From: Isoetes taiwanensis
Lineage: Eukaryota > Streptophyta > Lycopodiopsida > Isoetales > Isoetaceae
Direction of reading: 5' to 3'
Length of the DNA: 64,000 bases
Assembly: GCA_021234155.1 (NCBI GenBank)
Contig: JAJEKV010000110.1
Location: 2,572,338 to 2,636,337 of the forward strand
The notes under the pieces: model-generated
Database searches by the model: none
What the model saw: the letters and a program-made list of their open reading frames with translations, nothing else
What the model was told of the DNA's origin: nothing
Shown here: positions 1-12,502 of the stretch, piece by piece
How the letters are laid out: every line of letters begins with the position of its first letter
How positions within the stretch are numbered: the stretch's first letter is position 1
Translations under genes and position numbers: made by a program

Positions 1-701
1 GAAGCTTTGGGATTTCTATATTCTAACGAATGCAGGATTTTGTTGATGCTGGAGTTTCTTAGAGCATGAATTTCTTCTGAAAGTGGAAGAAAAAAGCATT
101 TAGGGTTTTGTTGATGCGGCCAGTTTAGGGTTCGTGCATATCCATATGAGGGATGGAGGCGCTGCGCTGGATCAGAATGAGAGATGGAGTAGCAAAGTAA
201 TGTTGCTTGCTCCTAGATCTTCTCATAGCTACTAAACGTTCCTTTTCATGCCTACAAATCTTGCATCAGTTTATACGAGTTTTGCATCTTGGCTCTGTTT
301 TGGCACAACCCTGAGTTTAGTTCCTGCCCATTCATGGATTTCTTGTTATATAGAGAAGAAATAACATTAGAATAGCCGAAGATTCACAAAAGGCCACTGG
401 AAATTTGAATAGTTGGATCCCTGCGCAGCCATGTGTTGAGGTGCTGCTCTACGGATCAATGATGCTTCAGGAGGAGCTTTTTCTTGTTTTTATGCTGCTC
501 ATTTTGGAGACTATTGCTAATATATTCTGTGGGGCTGAGTTCACATTTTGGCAGTCGCTGGAGAAGAGCCCTTCTAAGACAACTATCCACCATAGCTAAG
601 AGCTCCAGAATGCCTGAGAAGAGCCTTTTTCTACTTAAAGGTAAAAAAAGTCGGATGTTTTTTTTGTAGTGCACTGTCCTCTGAAGTTTAGGCATATGCA
701 G
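1..701. other. No recognisable gene
   Basis: I see no recognisable coding domain, RNA gene or structured repeat here. The short open frames on both strands look like chance frames. The last part (about 660-701) reads as an intron ending in a plausible acceptor (gcatatgcag) just before the TIC62/TROL-like remnant, so upstream exons of that gene could have lain here or left of the window. Confidence 0.4.
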
Positions 702-1047
702 AACCTGTAGAAGTAGCAGTTGTGGAAGTAGCTCCTGTTGAAGCAGTTGTGGAAGGTGCACAAGCTCCTGTTGAAGCACCTGTCCATTGAAGAGCCTGCC
801 CAAGTGACACCAAAGGAACGGCGGTGCAAAGGTTCCCTCGCTCCTAGACCTTTGTCTCCCTATGCTAGGGTATGTCTCTTAAACTTGCACTACATATGTC
901 TAGATTAAGATCATTTTGTTTCTATACTTGCACCAAATCTGTCTAGATTAAGATCATTTTGAATCTCATTAACCAACTTTGGTATGCAAGATATCCGAAG
1001 TTGAAACCCCATCTTCGCCAACTCCTTCCGTGCCTTGGCCGAGATGA
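702..1047 (+). pseudogene. TIC62/TROL-like C-terminal fragment (FNR-binding motif), probably broken
   Basis: Two plausible exons (about 702-869 and 991-1047) follow an acceptor and flank an intron with a GTATGT donor and a GCAAG acceptor. The first encodes a Val/Glu/Ala/Pro-rich stretch (EVAPVEAVVEGAQAPVEAP) and then RPLSPYAR. The second continues ISEVETPSSPTPSVP before a TGA. From knowledge of the family, PLSPY...PPSSPTP is the C-terminal Ser/Pro-rich motif by which TIC62 and TROL recruit ferredoxin-NADP reductase to chloroplast membranes. One single-base frame break lies around 780-795, between the acidic repeat and the motif. No dehydrogenase or rhodanese domain is visible, so this is only the tail of such a gene. 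It could be a gene fragment carried by a repeat. The motif match is made by eye. Confidence 0.45.
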
Positions 1048-2549
1048 TCGAGGAAAATTTTACAAAGTTCTCATCTCACCGCTCCATTAGTTCTTGCAAG
1101 TGGGAGAGAGATTCCATTGAGAAATGGATCAACAAAAATAGCTTTAACTTTTCGGGAGAAAGACCTTGGCAAGCGTAAGTGAGATTGGCTTTTTAAGATT
1201 CAAGAAGGTTCCACTTATACAGACATGTGCAAGGAGATTGAGAACGATGTAACTATGTTGTTACTTTCAAAAACTCTAAAGTTACTTAAGGTGTAATAAT
1301 GGTCTCAATCCTAGTGTAAACCTTCATCTCAAATTGTGGCACAATGGTACAATCCAGACGAGAAGTTTCAAGATATGCTAGCTAAAAAGGAAGCATGGCC
1401 CATCCAAAAAAAATGTTATCGCCATGTGTTATGTGCTTATTCAAGGTTACGCAACATCAAGAATCGCCAAGGAGTTGGCACTAATTGAAAACGATCACAT
1501 GTTCTTTTTGATTCAAAGTAATATGTGTGTTGGGTTTTGTAGGAAAAGGTTTTCCTTTCTAATAAAAACTACAGAAGATTTAATAGGGTTCTTCCATTGT
1601 AGTTTCATTGTAGTTTCTTGGTAAGCTCTTTTTGTCGTCAGTAAACTTTTTTTGCATGTCTTGATTGTCGATTTGATAATTTTGTGTAAACTTTGGTCTT
1701 TCAAGCTTTGATTGTGATTGGATTGACCAAATTCGAATTTATCATTAAGTTTGCAGCTTAATTGGTAGCTAGAAAATATTCATATTAAACTTGAAGATTT
1801 AATCAAATTCAAGATGTCTTTCACAAGCTCCAAAAAGTGCTAAATACAATAAGCAGGCTGAAGTACTTCAAATTATCAAACAAATGCATACAAAAGGAAT
1901 GCATACGTAAGAATCCACTGGAGACATCAAGGAAAACAAAATCTCAAGGTGATGAGAGTCTTGTGGATGGGTGGACCCACCACACTGTGGTATAAATTTA
2001 TACCGATGGGTTTTCATTTCAACCCAATTTCAGATAAATTTATACCGCCGCACTCGACTATTTCTTACTTGAAACATTTCTCGCAAATTGGGCGTGGCAT
2101 ACCCTCGTTATTTTAAAGACCTTATACGAGATAGTGCTATGTAACAACTTTTGGTAACACTATTTAATATGAATGCTTACTTCGAATGCTTTCTTCTCTG
2201 TTAAAAGTTTAAAGAATTTATTTCTGCTAAACGATGTGTTCTGCTACCGTGAGAGTATTCATGCACGCTTTGCAACACAACCTACTTCAATTGCATGTAT
2301 TTTGGCAATGGAAATTCTATGGCTCCCGTGAAATTCTGCTTGACCCCCCTAAATGGCTTCCTTTTTTTTTTGGTCCTATGCTTTTAGAGTATTTCTCTTC
2401 AAAAGTGTCGTTTTCATGACGGCTTTGCAAAAATCATATCCACAAAACTTGAATGCCTCTATTTTTTGCTCTTTTTAAAAATTTCCAATTTTTTTGAGGG
2501 AATCTTTCAAACGCACTTCTTAAATAAGTGCGTTTCATTTTAAATCTTG
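1048..2549. other. Intergenic/repeat DNA without recognisable features
   Basis: AT-rich sequence with several short open frames and no domain I recognise. The right end abuts the truncated integrase of the gypsy element at about 2550. Confidence 0.4.
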
Positions 2550-3454
2550 TTCCTTCTAAAAAGCACTAACAAACTTAGGATCACGATCCGAAATAATGGT
2601 TCTTGGCATCTTATGGAACCAAAAAATCTCTTTGGAGAACAAGAGTGTCGTATCCAAAGCAGTGTCAGTGGTGCGACATGGCAAGAAATGCGCCAGCTTA
2701 GAAAGCTTGTCGACTACCACCATTAAGGCATCAGATCCTCTAAGTGTCCGTGGAAGACCCACAATGAAGTCCATGGTAATGACATCCCATTTTGCATTGG
2801 GAACATCTAGAGGTTCAAGTTCGCCCGGAGTCCTTAACTACTCGACTTTTGTCTGCTGGCAAAGTTGGCACTGCTTAATGTAGCGGGCAATATGCTTCTT
2901 CATACTAGGCCAGAGATAACTGGATATTATCTTGAAATATGTCTTCATGAATCCAGGATGACCCACAATGGGACTTCTATGTGTGTCATGGAGCCTCCTA
3001 ACTCCTGATGACTCGGGTACACACAACTTATCTCGGTAATACAAAAGATTACCGTCCCTCTTATAATGCCTGTATGTTTCCCTCTCCTTGTCTGTCCTGG
3101 CCTCCTTAGAAAGGCTGCCCCACACACCACTGAATTCGTAATCAGTTGGACAAGATTGCTCGATAGTCTTCCCAAATTCACTTGCAAGAGTGGAAATAGC
3201 ATTGCAATACATACATGTCATCAAAGGATGTCGAGATAGGGCATCAGCAACAATATTATGCTTCCCGGGTTTATACAAAACCTCAAAGTCATACTCTTCC
3301 AAAAATTCTATCCACCTGCATTGCCGGAGATTAAGATTAGCCTGTGTAAAGATGTATTGAAGGCTTTGATGATATGTGTCTAATTAGAAACGCCGTCCAA
3401 GAAGATAGTGTCTCCAGATACGCAAGGCACGCACGACTGCAAGCAATTCCTGGT
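2550..3454 (-). pseudogene. Ty3/gypsy pol fragment: RNase H C-part and integrase
   Basis: Reading down the minus strand, the frame gives the RNase H continuation (ELLAVVRALRIWRHYLLG...) with an in-frame stop near 3384. The conserved NIVADALSR follows, then the integrase zinc finger (His-His spaced before CQLCQ). The catalytic core starts MDFIVGLP with the first Asp and ends at SDRDPKF with the second Asp. The core breaks off around 2550, before the third acidic residue, so the integrase cannot be complete. Codon order and motifs are standard for plant gypsy elements. A frame change lies between the zinc finger (lower end 2838) and the core (upper end 2774). I call it a pseudogene fragment. 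Confidence 0.92.
3450..3454. repeat. Putative target-site duplication, 3' side
   Basis: CTGGT on the plus strand (ACCAG on the minus strand) directly abuts the 3' LTR terminus. It belongs to the interrupted gypsy codons for Asp-Gln (GAC CAG). The partner on the other side is 15812-15818, read as ATCGGGT. Confidence 0.6.
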
Positions 3455-5202
3455 TGTGACATCCCCTCCTCGTATACGGTGCACCCACCGTATACAAACA
3501 GGAGTTCATCCCCCATACCAGCTCCATACTGATACAGGGGCCTCCACAATCATCGCACTGAATCCAGTCCCAAGTGGGAAGAGTGAAGGGGTCATTTTAC
3601 CCCGTCTCCCTCAGGGCCTACCTAGCTGCGGAAGCATAAACATACATGTCAGTATACAACATAATCACATATCCACCTCGAAGGGTGGTGCATCAACATC
3701 TGCATAGACAATGATCAGCATCATACATAAGGATCCTACCCAAGGCTCGGTTCAAGGGGATGGCCGACGGCTTGGGTCTCCGAGTTCATTGCGCATGTAA
3801 TTCATGGCAATGGATTTGGCTGGCATAAGAACATGGCTTAGGGTTGTCCACTCCATCCGCCCCTCCCGTGCACACTTTGCGAGTAGGTCAAGAGTGTCGG
3901 GACTTGATCAGAGTTCCGGGATGCATAGCCAAAGGGGCTATTCCCGGGTTTCATCTTCCCGCCCGATGGGGGCAGGAAGGGATCACTCCCTCCGAGATCT
4001 ACATGCCGACTCAAGGTGACTAGAGGGCCACCGCCCGCATTCGGTGAACCCACGGAAAGTGTACACCACTTCACGGGTGTCGAGTCCATGCCTCACCCGC
4101 ACTCAGTGGTGAGCCATCAGACCTAGTCACAATGATCCCCGGTAGGCCTTACACACCAGAGGGATCGTTCAAGAGTCAGAACATGAACCTCCTTCTTAGC
4201 CAGTCTGGCCCCTTCACCCACAACCTGGTGTGGTTCTTGTACACAGGCCGAATCTATAGTGTGCTAGAGAGGCTAATCTAGGAGCATCTACTACCAAGCT
4301 TTAGGTCTCTACCCCCCTTCCCAATACAAGGAGTTCATAGAGATACATCATCCATATACATCACAGAAGAACTAAAGAACAAGATCTAATCTATATCATA
4401 GAGTTAGGTTCTTTAGTTAGAGTCTGCTATCTAGAGATCTGGAGGGCTGCTATGGGCAATTTAATAGGCTAAACCTACTGATTCAATGACTAGAAGATGG
4501 TTTAAGCTATTAAATTGACTAAATACCTAATCCTTGGCTTGCTTCTCCTGCTCTGAACTCGACCATCCTGCTGAAATGCTCGAATCAAGGGAAACTAATG
4601 ATGCAGTTCTCTCAGACAGAGTCTGGGAGGCGGTTTTGGCTCTTGAGGCAGCCAAAACAGAGCTCTAGAAACGAAAATGGGCAAGTTAGGGTTCTCCTAC
4701 TTAAATAGACAAGAGGGTGGCTAGGGTTTCCAATTATCCCCTTTTGGCATGTGGGATAATTGGGAATGGGCCCACTTGCCTTTAATGGCTAGGTGGCAAA
4801 ATGTGCCCACATGGAAATGTGTGCCCACATTAATGTGTACATTGGAAAATGTGCACATTAATTGCACACTTGGGTATGGCCCGCTTGGCATCAAGTGGCC
4901 ACATGGAAATGTGTGCCCACATTAATGTGTACATTGGAAAATGTGCACATTAATTGCACACTTGGGTATGGCCCACTTGGCATCAAGTGGCCACATGGAA
5001 ATGTGTGCCCACATTAATGTGTACATTGGAAAATGTGCACATTAATACTAATGCACATTCTTAGCAAATTGCCCCCTAGGGGCTACCCACTTGGCTACAC
5101 GCCACACGCATTAATCGCCACGGAGGGGGGCGGTAACGCTGCGGATTTAGGCAAAGATAAAGATACGCCCCGGGACCGTGATATCGTGGCCGGAACGCCA
5201 CA
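3455..5202 (-). repeat. 3' LTR of the nested element
   Basis: About 1,748 bp, matching 14106-15811 nearly throughout, with shared blocks such as the conserved start (TGTGGCGTTCC on the minus strand) and the three 92-bp units. Differences from the other LTR cluster at CAG/CTG sites. Ends in CA immediately before the inferred target duplication. Confidence 0.88.
4809..5045. repeat. 92-bp tandem repeat inside the 3' LTR
   Basis: Three successive units start at about 4809, 4901 and 4993 with ACATGGAAATGTGTGCCC. Each contains the self-complementary-looking words ACATTAATGTGTACATT and TGCACATTAAT. The period is 92 bp. The same array with the same number of units occurs in the other LTR. Confidence 0.9.
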
Positions 5203-5215
5203 TTCTCCCCACCTT
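5203..5215 (-). other. Polypurine tract of the nested element
   Basis: On the minus strand the bases just before the 3' LTR read AAGGTGGGGAGAA, a purine run of the kind that primes plus-strand DNA synthesis in LTR retrotransposons. Its position, directly adjacent to the LTR start TGTGG, supports the call. Confidence 0.75.
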
Positions 5216-5339
5216 GAAATGATGTCGTCCGCAAACGTGGGTCTCCCACCTTGGAATCTTCCTAACCTGCAATCAACCTGATGCATACGATATACTACTA
5301 TAATACTTACATATTTATGAAGATTACCTTAAGGTAATA

Positions 5340-5821
5340 CTTTTAGAACATTATTGCGCCATTACATTATCAACTAACTTGTCAATTCGTAACTTCTATT
5401 AAAACAAGGTACTTATTAGTCTCCATTATCACAACATTTAGTTATCACAATTTAACATTTTTCATATACAATTATTATTTAAGGTACTCTTCGTTCCTTG
5501 CAACACATTCCAACAAAATTTGTGTTGCAAGTCTTCGCACCTTAAAATCCTGCATTAATTTTACAATATCTATAATTACATACTTACTATCTTAATTATT
5601 GGAATTACTCTAAGGTAATGTTTAAGACATTACTGTACTATTTCATTATCCAATTAACTTATCACATCATAACTTAATCCACGCAAGGTAATTATTAACC
5701 TTACTTAATACAACATTTAAGTTTATCAAAGTTTATCAATTTCATACCAAATTTACACTTCTAAGGTACTCTTCATCCCTTGCAACACATTATAACAAAA
5801 TTTGTGTTGCAAGCCTTCGTA
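5340..5821. repeat. Diverged ~280-bp duplication with two hairpins near the PPT
   Basis: Two related segments each begin AAGGTAAT and end AAGGTACTCTTC followed by a hairpin. The hairpins are 5497-5531 and 5779-5813, each with perfect 11-base arms CTTGCAACACA / TGTGTTGCAAG and a 13-base loop. They lie a few hundred bases upstream of the 3' LTR in the element's own orientation. Confidence 0.7.
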
Positions 5822-8800
5822 GTTCGACCTCCTTGCCCTCCGGAGCGCTCTATTGGCCTGCAGGTCGACACTACCTATTATTACTTATTAATAAAATTTT
5901 GGTTATATGGTGACCACCCCACCTATCTACATGGATGCATGGCTAATCTCCCGGCGTAGGAAGAGGGTGAATCTTCCATTATGCCTATATGCCTATATGC
6001 CGCTCATGCCTACACCCTAGTTGCCCAGCGTGGAGGATAGGTCCTTCCCGTATGTGGGCGTGAAGGCCAGATTCCTCCTATCAAAGCATATATGGGGCTA
6101 GAGGTGCTTTTCCTATCAATGCATCTCTCAATGACCTCCTTTCTCTCGAGGTCGTCTACTTCCGTGGGACAGAAGTAGACTTTCTAATCTACCTTCCACT
6201 CGTCCAAGAGGAAACGCGGTCATGCCTACATTGACATTACACCACGCCCTAGAGATCACCGTAGTGGTCCCATCATCGGTAAATACGCATGCAACTCATA
6301 CCAAGCATAGGTTGCATGCGTAGATTAATCTTAACTACACATGAAACTAATCTAAACACCAATCGACATGCCTGAGCCAATTTTTACTGGCTCCTTTAAT
6401 GCATGTGATTAACATGATTACCCTAAGGTAATATTTATGAATTAACATTATCATAGTATCGGATACATTACTTCCGATAGTACAATTATATTTACTCTAA
6501 GCTTTGCAATATTTAACGACTTTTAGATCGCGATTATTTAAACAATAACCCTGATTTAGACCTATTGTTACATAGACAAGGTTTTTAATTATCATACACA
6601 AGAATTAGATGTGCTTCTTATTCTCTTCCTTGGGTCCTGCATTACCCTTGGAAGTATATCCCTAAGATGCACTTAAGTATATCTGAATTCTATTTTCTAT
6701 TTATATTTATAAGGACCCCGAGGTCATATAGCTATCCTTGGAAGGAATTGCATCCTTGCGAAGGATTAATTAACATGTTACCTCATATTATCGTTGTTAT
6801 TTAACTTATTTCCCTATGATACATATACGTACAACAATTTCTATGCAGTTATTAGGATCTATATTTAACTTATCAATAAGACACATTAAAGCTTATAATA
6901 CATGCGCACACCTTACCTAAGGCTAGAACGCATCCACCCATTGAGCCGGCGTCGAGTAGTTTTTGGAGATGACTTGGTCGTTGCATTGCTCCCATAGTTT
7001 TGCTCCACTTCATTGGTGTAGATAGCTACTACGTCCGTTTCGCCGTTGAAGGCCTCCTGAGCACTAAGGTATCTATCTATCTTACGCTCTATTCGCTTCG
7101 GCCATTGCCGGAGTGAACTCTATTCTACGGGTCGGTCAATTCGATGCAAGTACGTTCAATCCTAAGATTGAGCCCTCCCACTTTCTTCGAAAAGAAAATG
7201 GTCCTGCACCCCTTCAATGACATTGTACAGAACGTCATATCTATTCTCTCCCCTTAAGAGGTTATACGCTCCTTACTTAGCATATTAATTTACTAGCCTT
7301 AGCTAACATATATAACCATCTAAGATGGATGCCATATTATGTTATCATTTATTTCAATATAGTTATGGGTTATCTACTTAGTTAACAATTCTAAACCACA
7401 AGGTTTTGTCATGACGACAATTCCTTTTGTCTCAAAAGACTATTTGATTACTATAATTCTTATTTTAGATGTACCTTTTATGTACTATTCTTTTATGTTC
7501 TAGAGATTCCCCCTTTCTTAATTATTTAAACTCTTGGAATATTTCTACCAATCGAATTGATGTCATCGTAACAAGTTGGCCGGACTTGTTAGTTTACTTC
7601 TTTTCTTTCGGTTGGATTATTCTTTGGAGGTACTAGATTTATACATGGTCAACAATTTTCCTAGTAATGATTCCTTCTTAGTGAGGAGATCAATCTCACC
7701 AAGTGGTTTCAATACATTGGATGTCTGTTAACAATCGTGTATAATTATAGTTACTCCTATGCATTTCCTTCCCAATCTTGACGCCTAGCTCAATATTGGG
7801 GCGATCCTTTCTGCGAGAATATCCGGAAATGTCTTCTAATCCCAATATGGATGTTACCGTCCATACATTTAACCTACTAGGCCCCATGGCCTTAGATGCT
7901 TGAGCTCGCTAGAAGCTCATCCACTCGTTGCCTGCTTGAAGGAGCAAGGTAACGTTCTTCCGAGTCACTCGATACTTCAGTCTCCTTGACGGTGGCTCCC
8001 CTTTGATGCAGAGGTTGACTTTGTTCGTTCGAAGCCTCTCATTACTGGTGGCTTGATGGTGTAGTTGATCACTTGAAATCTTCCATGCCGCTTTTCAAAA
8101 GCCCGAAGGTGGCGCCGTTGAAGAAGATCTTTCATCTTGAACTCTTTGTCTTGGCAGCTAAAAGACGACTCTGTATCCGATATTGTTTCTTCGACTCCAT
8201 CGATGTCTCATACGTCGAGTCCTCCTGTCGCTATCGTGTTTCCCGAAGAGTGTTGAGGATGTTGATTGCTTCACCCCTGCAAATTGCTTGACATCTCTTC
8301 CTTTGATCTGTTACGCTATGGGAGGGAAGGAATAACAAGGGAGCTATACATGCAAAACATATATCTTACAAAATTACAATTACTACTAGAGCTATTAGGT
8401 CCCCCTTGTGCCTCCCTTCGAGTTGCACACCTACTCCTTGGCGATGTCATCGGTGTCCCTCCCGTGCAATGGTGTTGAAGATCTATATCCTCCTATTTGT
8501 ACGTCAGCTCATACTCCCGGGTAACTTGTTGATATACTTGGGCCCTCCGATGTTTGTCGGCTATGGCACACACGCTTTGCTGGTCGTTCCTGCTTTTGAC
8601 ATTTCAGCCTGCTTGTTCTTGGGCTGTAATTGTTCCCTCCTTCATGATACTTGAAGCTATTTGAAGGCGTCTCTTGAGGCTGTGCGCGATTCCTTTGGCT
8701 ATACTCCTCTGAGTTGTTCTCTTCTGCAGTTGTTCTTTGAATCATCCATCCTTGGGTTCACCAAGTTGCATGCAAGGCCGCGTGCAAGTCATCGGCTCGC

Positions 8801-11800
8801 CTCACCTAGTTGGTTCTCCATCGAGCTTCCAAACTTCTTGTTTGATCCCCTTGATCACATGGCTTGGACATTGTCACGTTCCACAGTGCTATGCCATCTT
8901 CTTGTCTTGAGGTACCTTCTGGTGGTTTTGATTGTGCTCGTCAGTTTTGATCCTCCTGTTGCCTCTAGAGAGCTCGTGGAAGAAGTCGGTTGCTAGCACT
9001 TCTCCAGCTTTCAGTTCCTGACCTTTGTCCCTCTATGCATGTCGGTCTCTCTGGCAAGTAAAGCATCATGGCTCTCCTCCCTGCTGGCTATGTTGTCGGG
9101 GTGATGGATCCTTATATCTGCGCAGCTTGACCCTTGAGTTGAAGAAGTACTTGCCTTCGATATACTCTTGTCGTTGAATAGCTTGGCTATTATCTTGAAC
9201 TCTCTTTTTGCCGAAGGTGCTTCAGTTGCTATCCTTGTCGTTAAGGTGTCGAATGCTTCTACCTTGGGCATTTGATGTGACCATGTCGGAGATATGATCG
9301 GCTTCTTCTCTTCTAATTACTGGTAGGAGTACCTGACGAAGCCATCACCTAGTTGTTGAAGGCATATCTCCTCGTCGCAGTGCCTTTCGTAAGTGCATCT
9401 CCATCTAATACACGTGTCATAGCGCATCACCCTATATTACCACAAGGCGGAATTATGGTCGTCGAGATGTTGCCTTCTTAGTTGGCTCGTTGATGTCGGG
9501 GCGTTCCTCCTTCTATTGTTGAGGCCACTCGTGTCATAAGTTCGTCAAGTGTTGCTGCTACCACAAGATGTAGTGTTGCGTCCTGACGATGTCCTGGTGC
9601 AGCGCTGATGATCTTGACATGACTGGTGTTGTCTCTTATTCTGACATTGGGTCGATGAGCGGTCTTCTACTTGAGGGCACTTCCGGAAGTGTTTGGAGTC
9701 GAAGGTTTGCTTGGCCTCTGGTCGTTCTCCCTCGTACTTGCTCTTCCATTTTGATCTTGGGCTATAGTTGTGCTTCCTTGCTTCCTCATTTGGTAGTCGA
9801 AGTGAAGGAGCTTCCTGATCTAAGCGCTAAATCCGTAAAACATGACTTTAAACTCATGTTTCTCCACTATATCTGTGAGCACCCGAGATATACAATAGAC
9901 ATATACGCATTTACATTGGGATTTTTAATTCATCCACTTTTCAAAACAACTACGAATATCTACTTAAATGTTTATACTCCCCTCCTCGATCGCGTTTGAT
10001 TCTTTGGTTTTGCTGCATCTTCTTCGTTCTGGTTGACTCCGGGATTCCTTGAGATGCTGCTACTATTGTTGAGCTTCATGTCTGATCCGAGCTGATCACC
10101 TCAAGTTGCGAAGAGTGTTCGTCGATGTGATCCCTTGAAAAAGATGCTCCTCCTTATTGTGTATGTTCGTCGCGAGGAATGTGGTAACCGCTCACGTCCC
10201 TACATGCGGTGTGTCGTTGCAAGATTGCTGATTTGCGGTGCCATTGATCGAGCTTGGGTAGGGTCACCTGGCTGTTGCAGTCGGGCATTCTTGAATGTCT
10301 TCGAAGCTCTGAGATCGTGGTCGGTAGGCAGGCATTGTCATTCCCCCGCAGGTTGAATTTCTGAGTGCGACTCCTGTTGCTTGGGCTTTGCTTCATTCTG
10401 AAGTGCTTCCCCTGTGCCTGGAAGTGTCATCATCTCCATTGCCCCTACCATGGCTTCTTCTGGTCGCCTTTGCATGATTTGTATCTGCTGGCTAGGTCGT
10501 CTCCTCCGTCCTTTGGGTCCTATCCATTCGAGTCTCGCACTTCTTGGCTGACGTAGTAAAGCCGTCTTTCCTTTGGTTTCTAGGTGTTCCTGGGTCCGGA
10601 ATTCCTGTTTGAGCAGAATATTCTCCTCCTTGATCTTGCCCCTAGTGCTGATATAGGCCTTCGAGTCGGAGATGTTTCCTGATATGCGTCTCCTCCCCCT
10701 CATGGTCTCCTACTTTTTGGAACCGATGAAAGTTCTCCTGCTGGTGCAAGGGAGCTGGGAGCTCGTCCTGGTTAGCCTTAGGTGCTTTGTGGTTGCCTAG
10801 CTTGGTTGCTCCTTTTGTTGACGTTGCATGACATTCGCTTGAGCTGCTGGGCTGCAAGGTCGTGGTGGTCTTCCCTCCGGTTTCTATACGCTTCTGTGTC
10901 GCCATGACTTCTCTCCTCGACGGAAGATTATGCCCTCTGGCCCTAGCTCGTGATGCTAATGTGGCATCGATGTCTAACGTCTTCCTGCACCTATATTTTG
11001 CTGCCTTGCATTCTTCCATTTGAAACTCATGTGCGTCGAGTCGGTAAAGGCGTCGAGATCCTCTTTCCGATGTGACCTCGTCGTGGTGGCCGGGAGGTTG
11101 ACATCTAGAAAATTCTTGATGCCGTTGGTTACCAAATATTCTTCCCATTTGATGAAGATTGATGATAGGCCGGTGGTGTCCTGTTCTACTCGTTTGTCGG
11201 TTGAGGTGTTTGTCGTTGTGCTTCCCTCTCTTGGATCTGCCTTTTCGGTCTCCTCTCCTTATCTGTTTGTACATCGGCTGGGACCTTGATGTCTTCAAGA
11301 AGTTGCGCTTCTAGCTCGTCTGTGGCTCTGGCCCTGTACTTCGAAAGCAACGCTCGTATATCCTAGAGTCTAAGGGTCTACTTGAAGGGCTCTTCTACAA
11401 TAGTTTGGGCTCTATAAGCAAGCAAGATGGCTCGAGCAGCATTACTGGAGACATATCTATAATCTACAAGTCTATGGGCATTAGGACATGTGGTATGGCA
11501 TGACATGAGGGTTATTTTGCAAAGCCCTCATGGTGTTTGAGGTATACTCTAAGGTGCTAGCAAAGTTGGTTTGGGGGAGTCCAATCTCTACACATGGAGT
11601 GACTTGGGCAGCTCTAGACTCTACCTCCTTTCTAGGTATCCTGGCAATAGGGAGTGTCAATGTGGCGGCTATATAAATCAAACTCTATTAGAAGGACACA
11701 GAAATAGGTCAAGGTTTATGCTTTTGGCTCGAGCAGAGGTGGTGTACCAACAGTTGGACTTGGGTTGCTATGCTGAGGTCTAGATGACTATAACAAAGGG

Positions 11801-12081
11801 GTGTTCCTGAGCACTTCTACCTAGGAGGAAGGCATCAGCTTCTAGCCGAGAGCAATACTTGCGAGATACTAATGGGATATGCTTCTATTTACAGACAGAC
11901 CACAGTTTGGGAAAACAATTCAAGGGTTTGAGCAATTTTGGTCATTTTGAGATGGGGTTTGACATTTCTATCCTAATTTGAGGTCATAAATGGATTCTAG
12001 GCTGTCTAACGGTCCTAAAGCAACAAATTTCAGGCAATTTAGAGCTCTGTAGCTCAAGTTATGGAGGTTCAAAATTTGGAG
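5822..12081. other. Interior of the nested element without recognisable pol domains
   Basis: No RT, RNase H, integrase, protease or CCHC zinc-knuckle motif could be read on either strand. The longest minus-strand frames are at 10642-11298 and 10338-10703. They are rich in Arg, Lys, Gln and Ser and could be a ruined gag-like sequence, but no family signature is visible. Open frames on the plus strand (8073-9000, 9589-9999) look like antisense shadows. Confidence 0.5.
10642..11298 (-). pseudogene. Unrecognised basic ORF, possible gag remnant
   Basis: A 218-codon minus-strand frame in the sense orientation of the nested element, about 2.8 kb downstream of its PBS. The product would be very basic and polar (many Arg, Lys, His, Gln), with no transmembrane segment and no recognisable domain. 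A neighbouring frame also reads plausibly (EEYLVTNGIKNFLDVNLP), so frame breaks are likely. Its position fits gag, but that is inference from location only. Confidence 0.25.
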
Positions 12082-12148
12082 GTCTCACACATTGCGCCCA
12101 GCCCGAAAATGAGATTTTCATTATCTGTCCTGGCGCGACGTGTGAGAC
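12082..12148 (-). repeat. Imperfect stem-loop, copy 1, in the element's leader region
   Basis: The arms GTCTCACACATTGCGCC and GGCGCGACGTGTGAGAC are nearly complementary around a loop of about 33 bases rich in A/T. An almost identical structure lies at 12295-12361, and related half-copies lie at 13107-13335. Confidence 0.75.
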
Positions 12149-12294
12149 ATTGGCTCAAAATGGGTTAAACTTGTCCAATTTGGGTGATATAAGGGTCTAA
12201 TCCTACTTATCTCGTCGAGTTAGGCAGAATGGACTCCTTATTTGGTCGATTTGGAGCAGTTTTGGGCACTTTTGGGGCATGGTCTCACAGCAAG

Positions 12295-12361
12295 GTCTCA
12301 CACGTTGCGCCCTGACCGATAATGAACTTTTCATTTTCTGTCCTGGCGCGACGTGTGAGAC
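12295..12361 (-). repeat. Near-perfect stem-loop, copy 2
   Basis: The arms GTCTCACACGTTGCGCC and GGCGCGACGTGTGAGAC pair at 16 of 17 positions around a ~33-base loop. In the minus-strand transcript this lies about 1.75 kb downstream of the primer binding site. Confidence 0.8.
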
Positions 12362-12502
12362 ATCCTCTCAAATTGGCCTAGGATATCTGTTTTGACTAAA
12401 ACAAAAGCTAAAACTTACTAACTCAACTTAATTAAGTAACTTTATACACTTATAATTTACTCTAAAACACTTTGTATTAAACAAATTTTATCATTTACAA
12501 AA

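Noticed and set aside
4809-5045. CRISPR-like array
   Set aside because: The spacing has no unique spacers between repeats. It is a plain tandem repeat inside an LTR of a plant retroelement.
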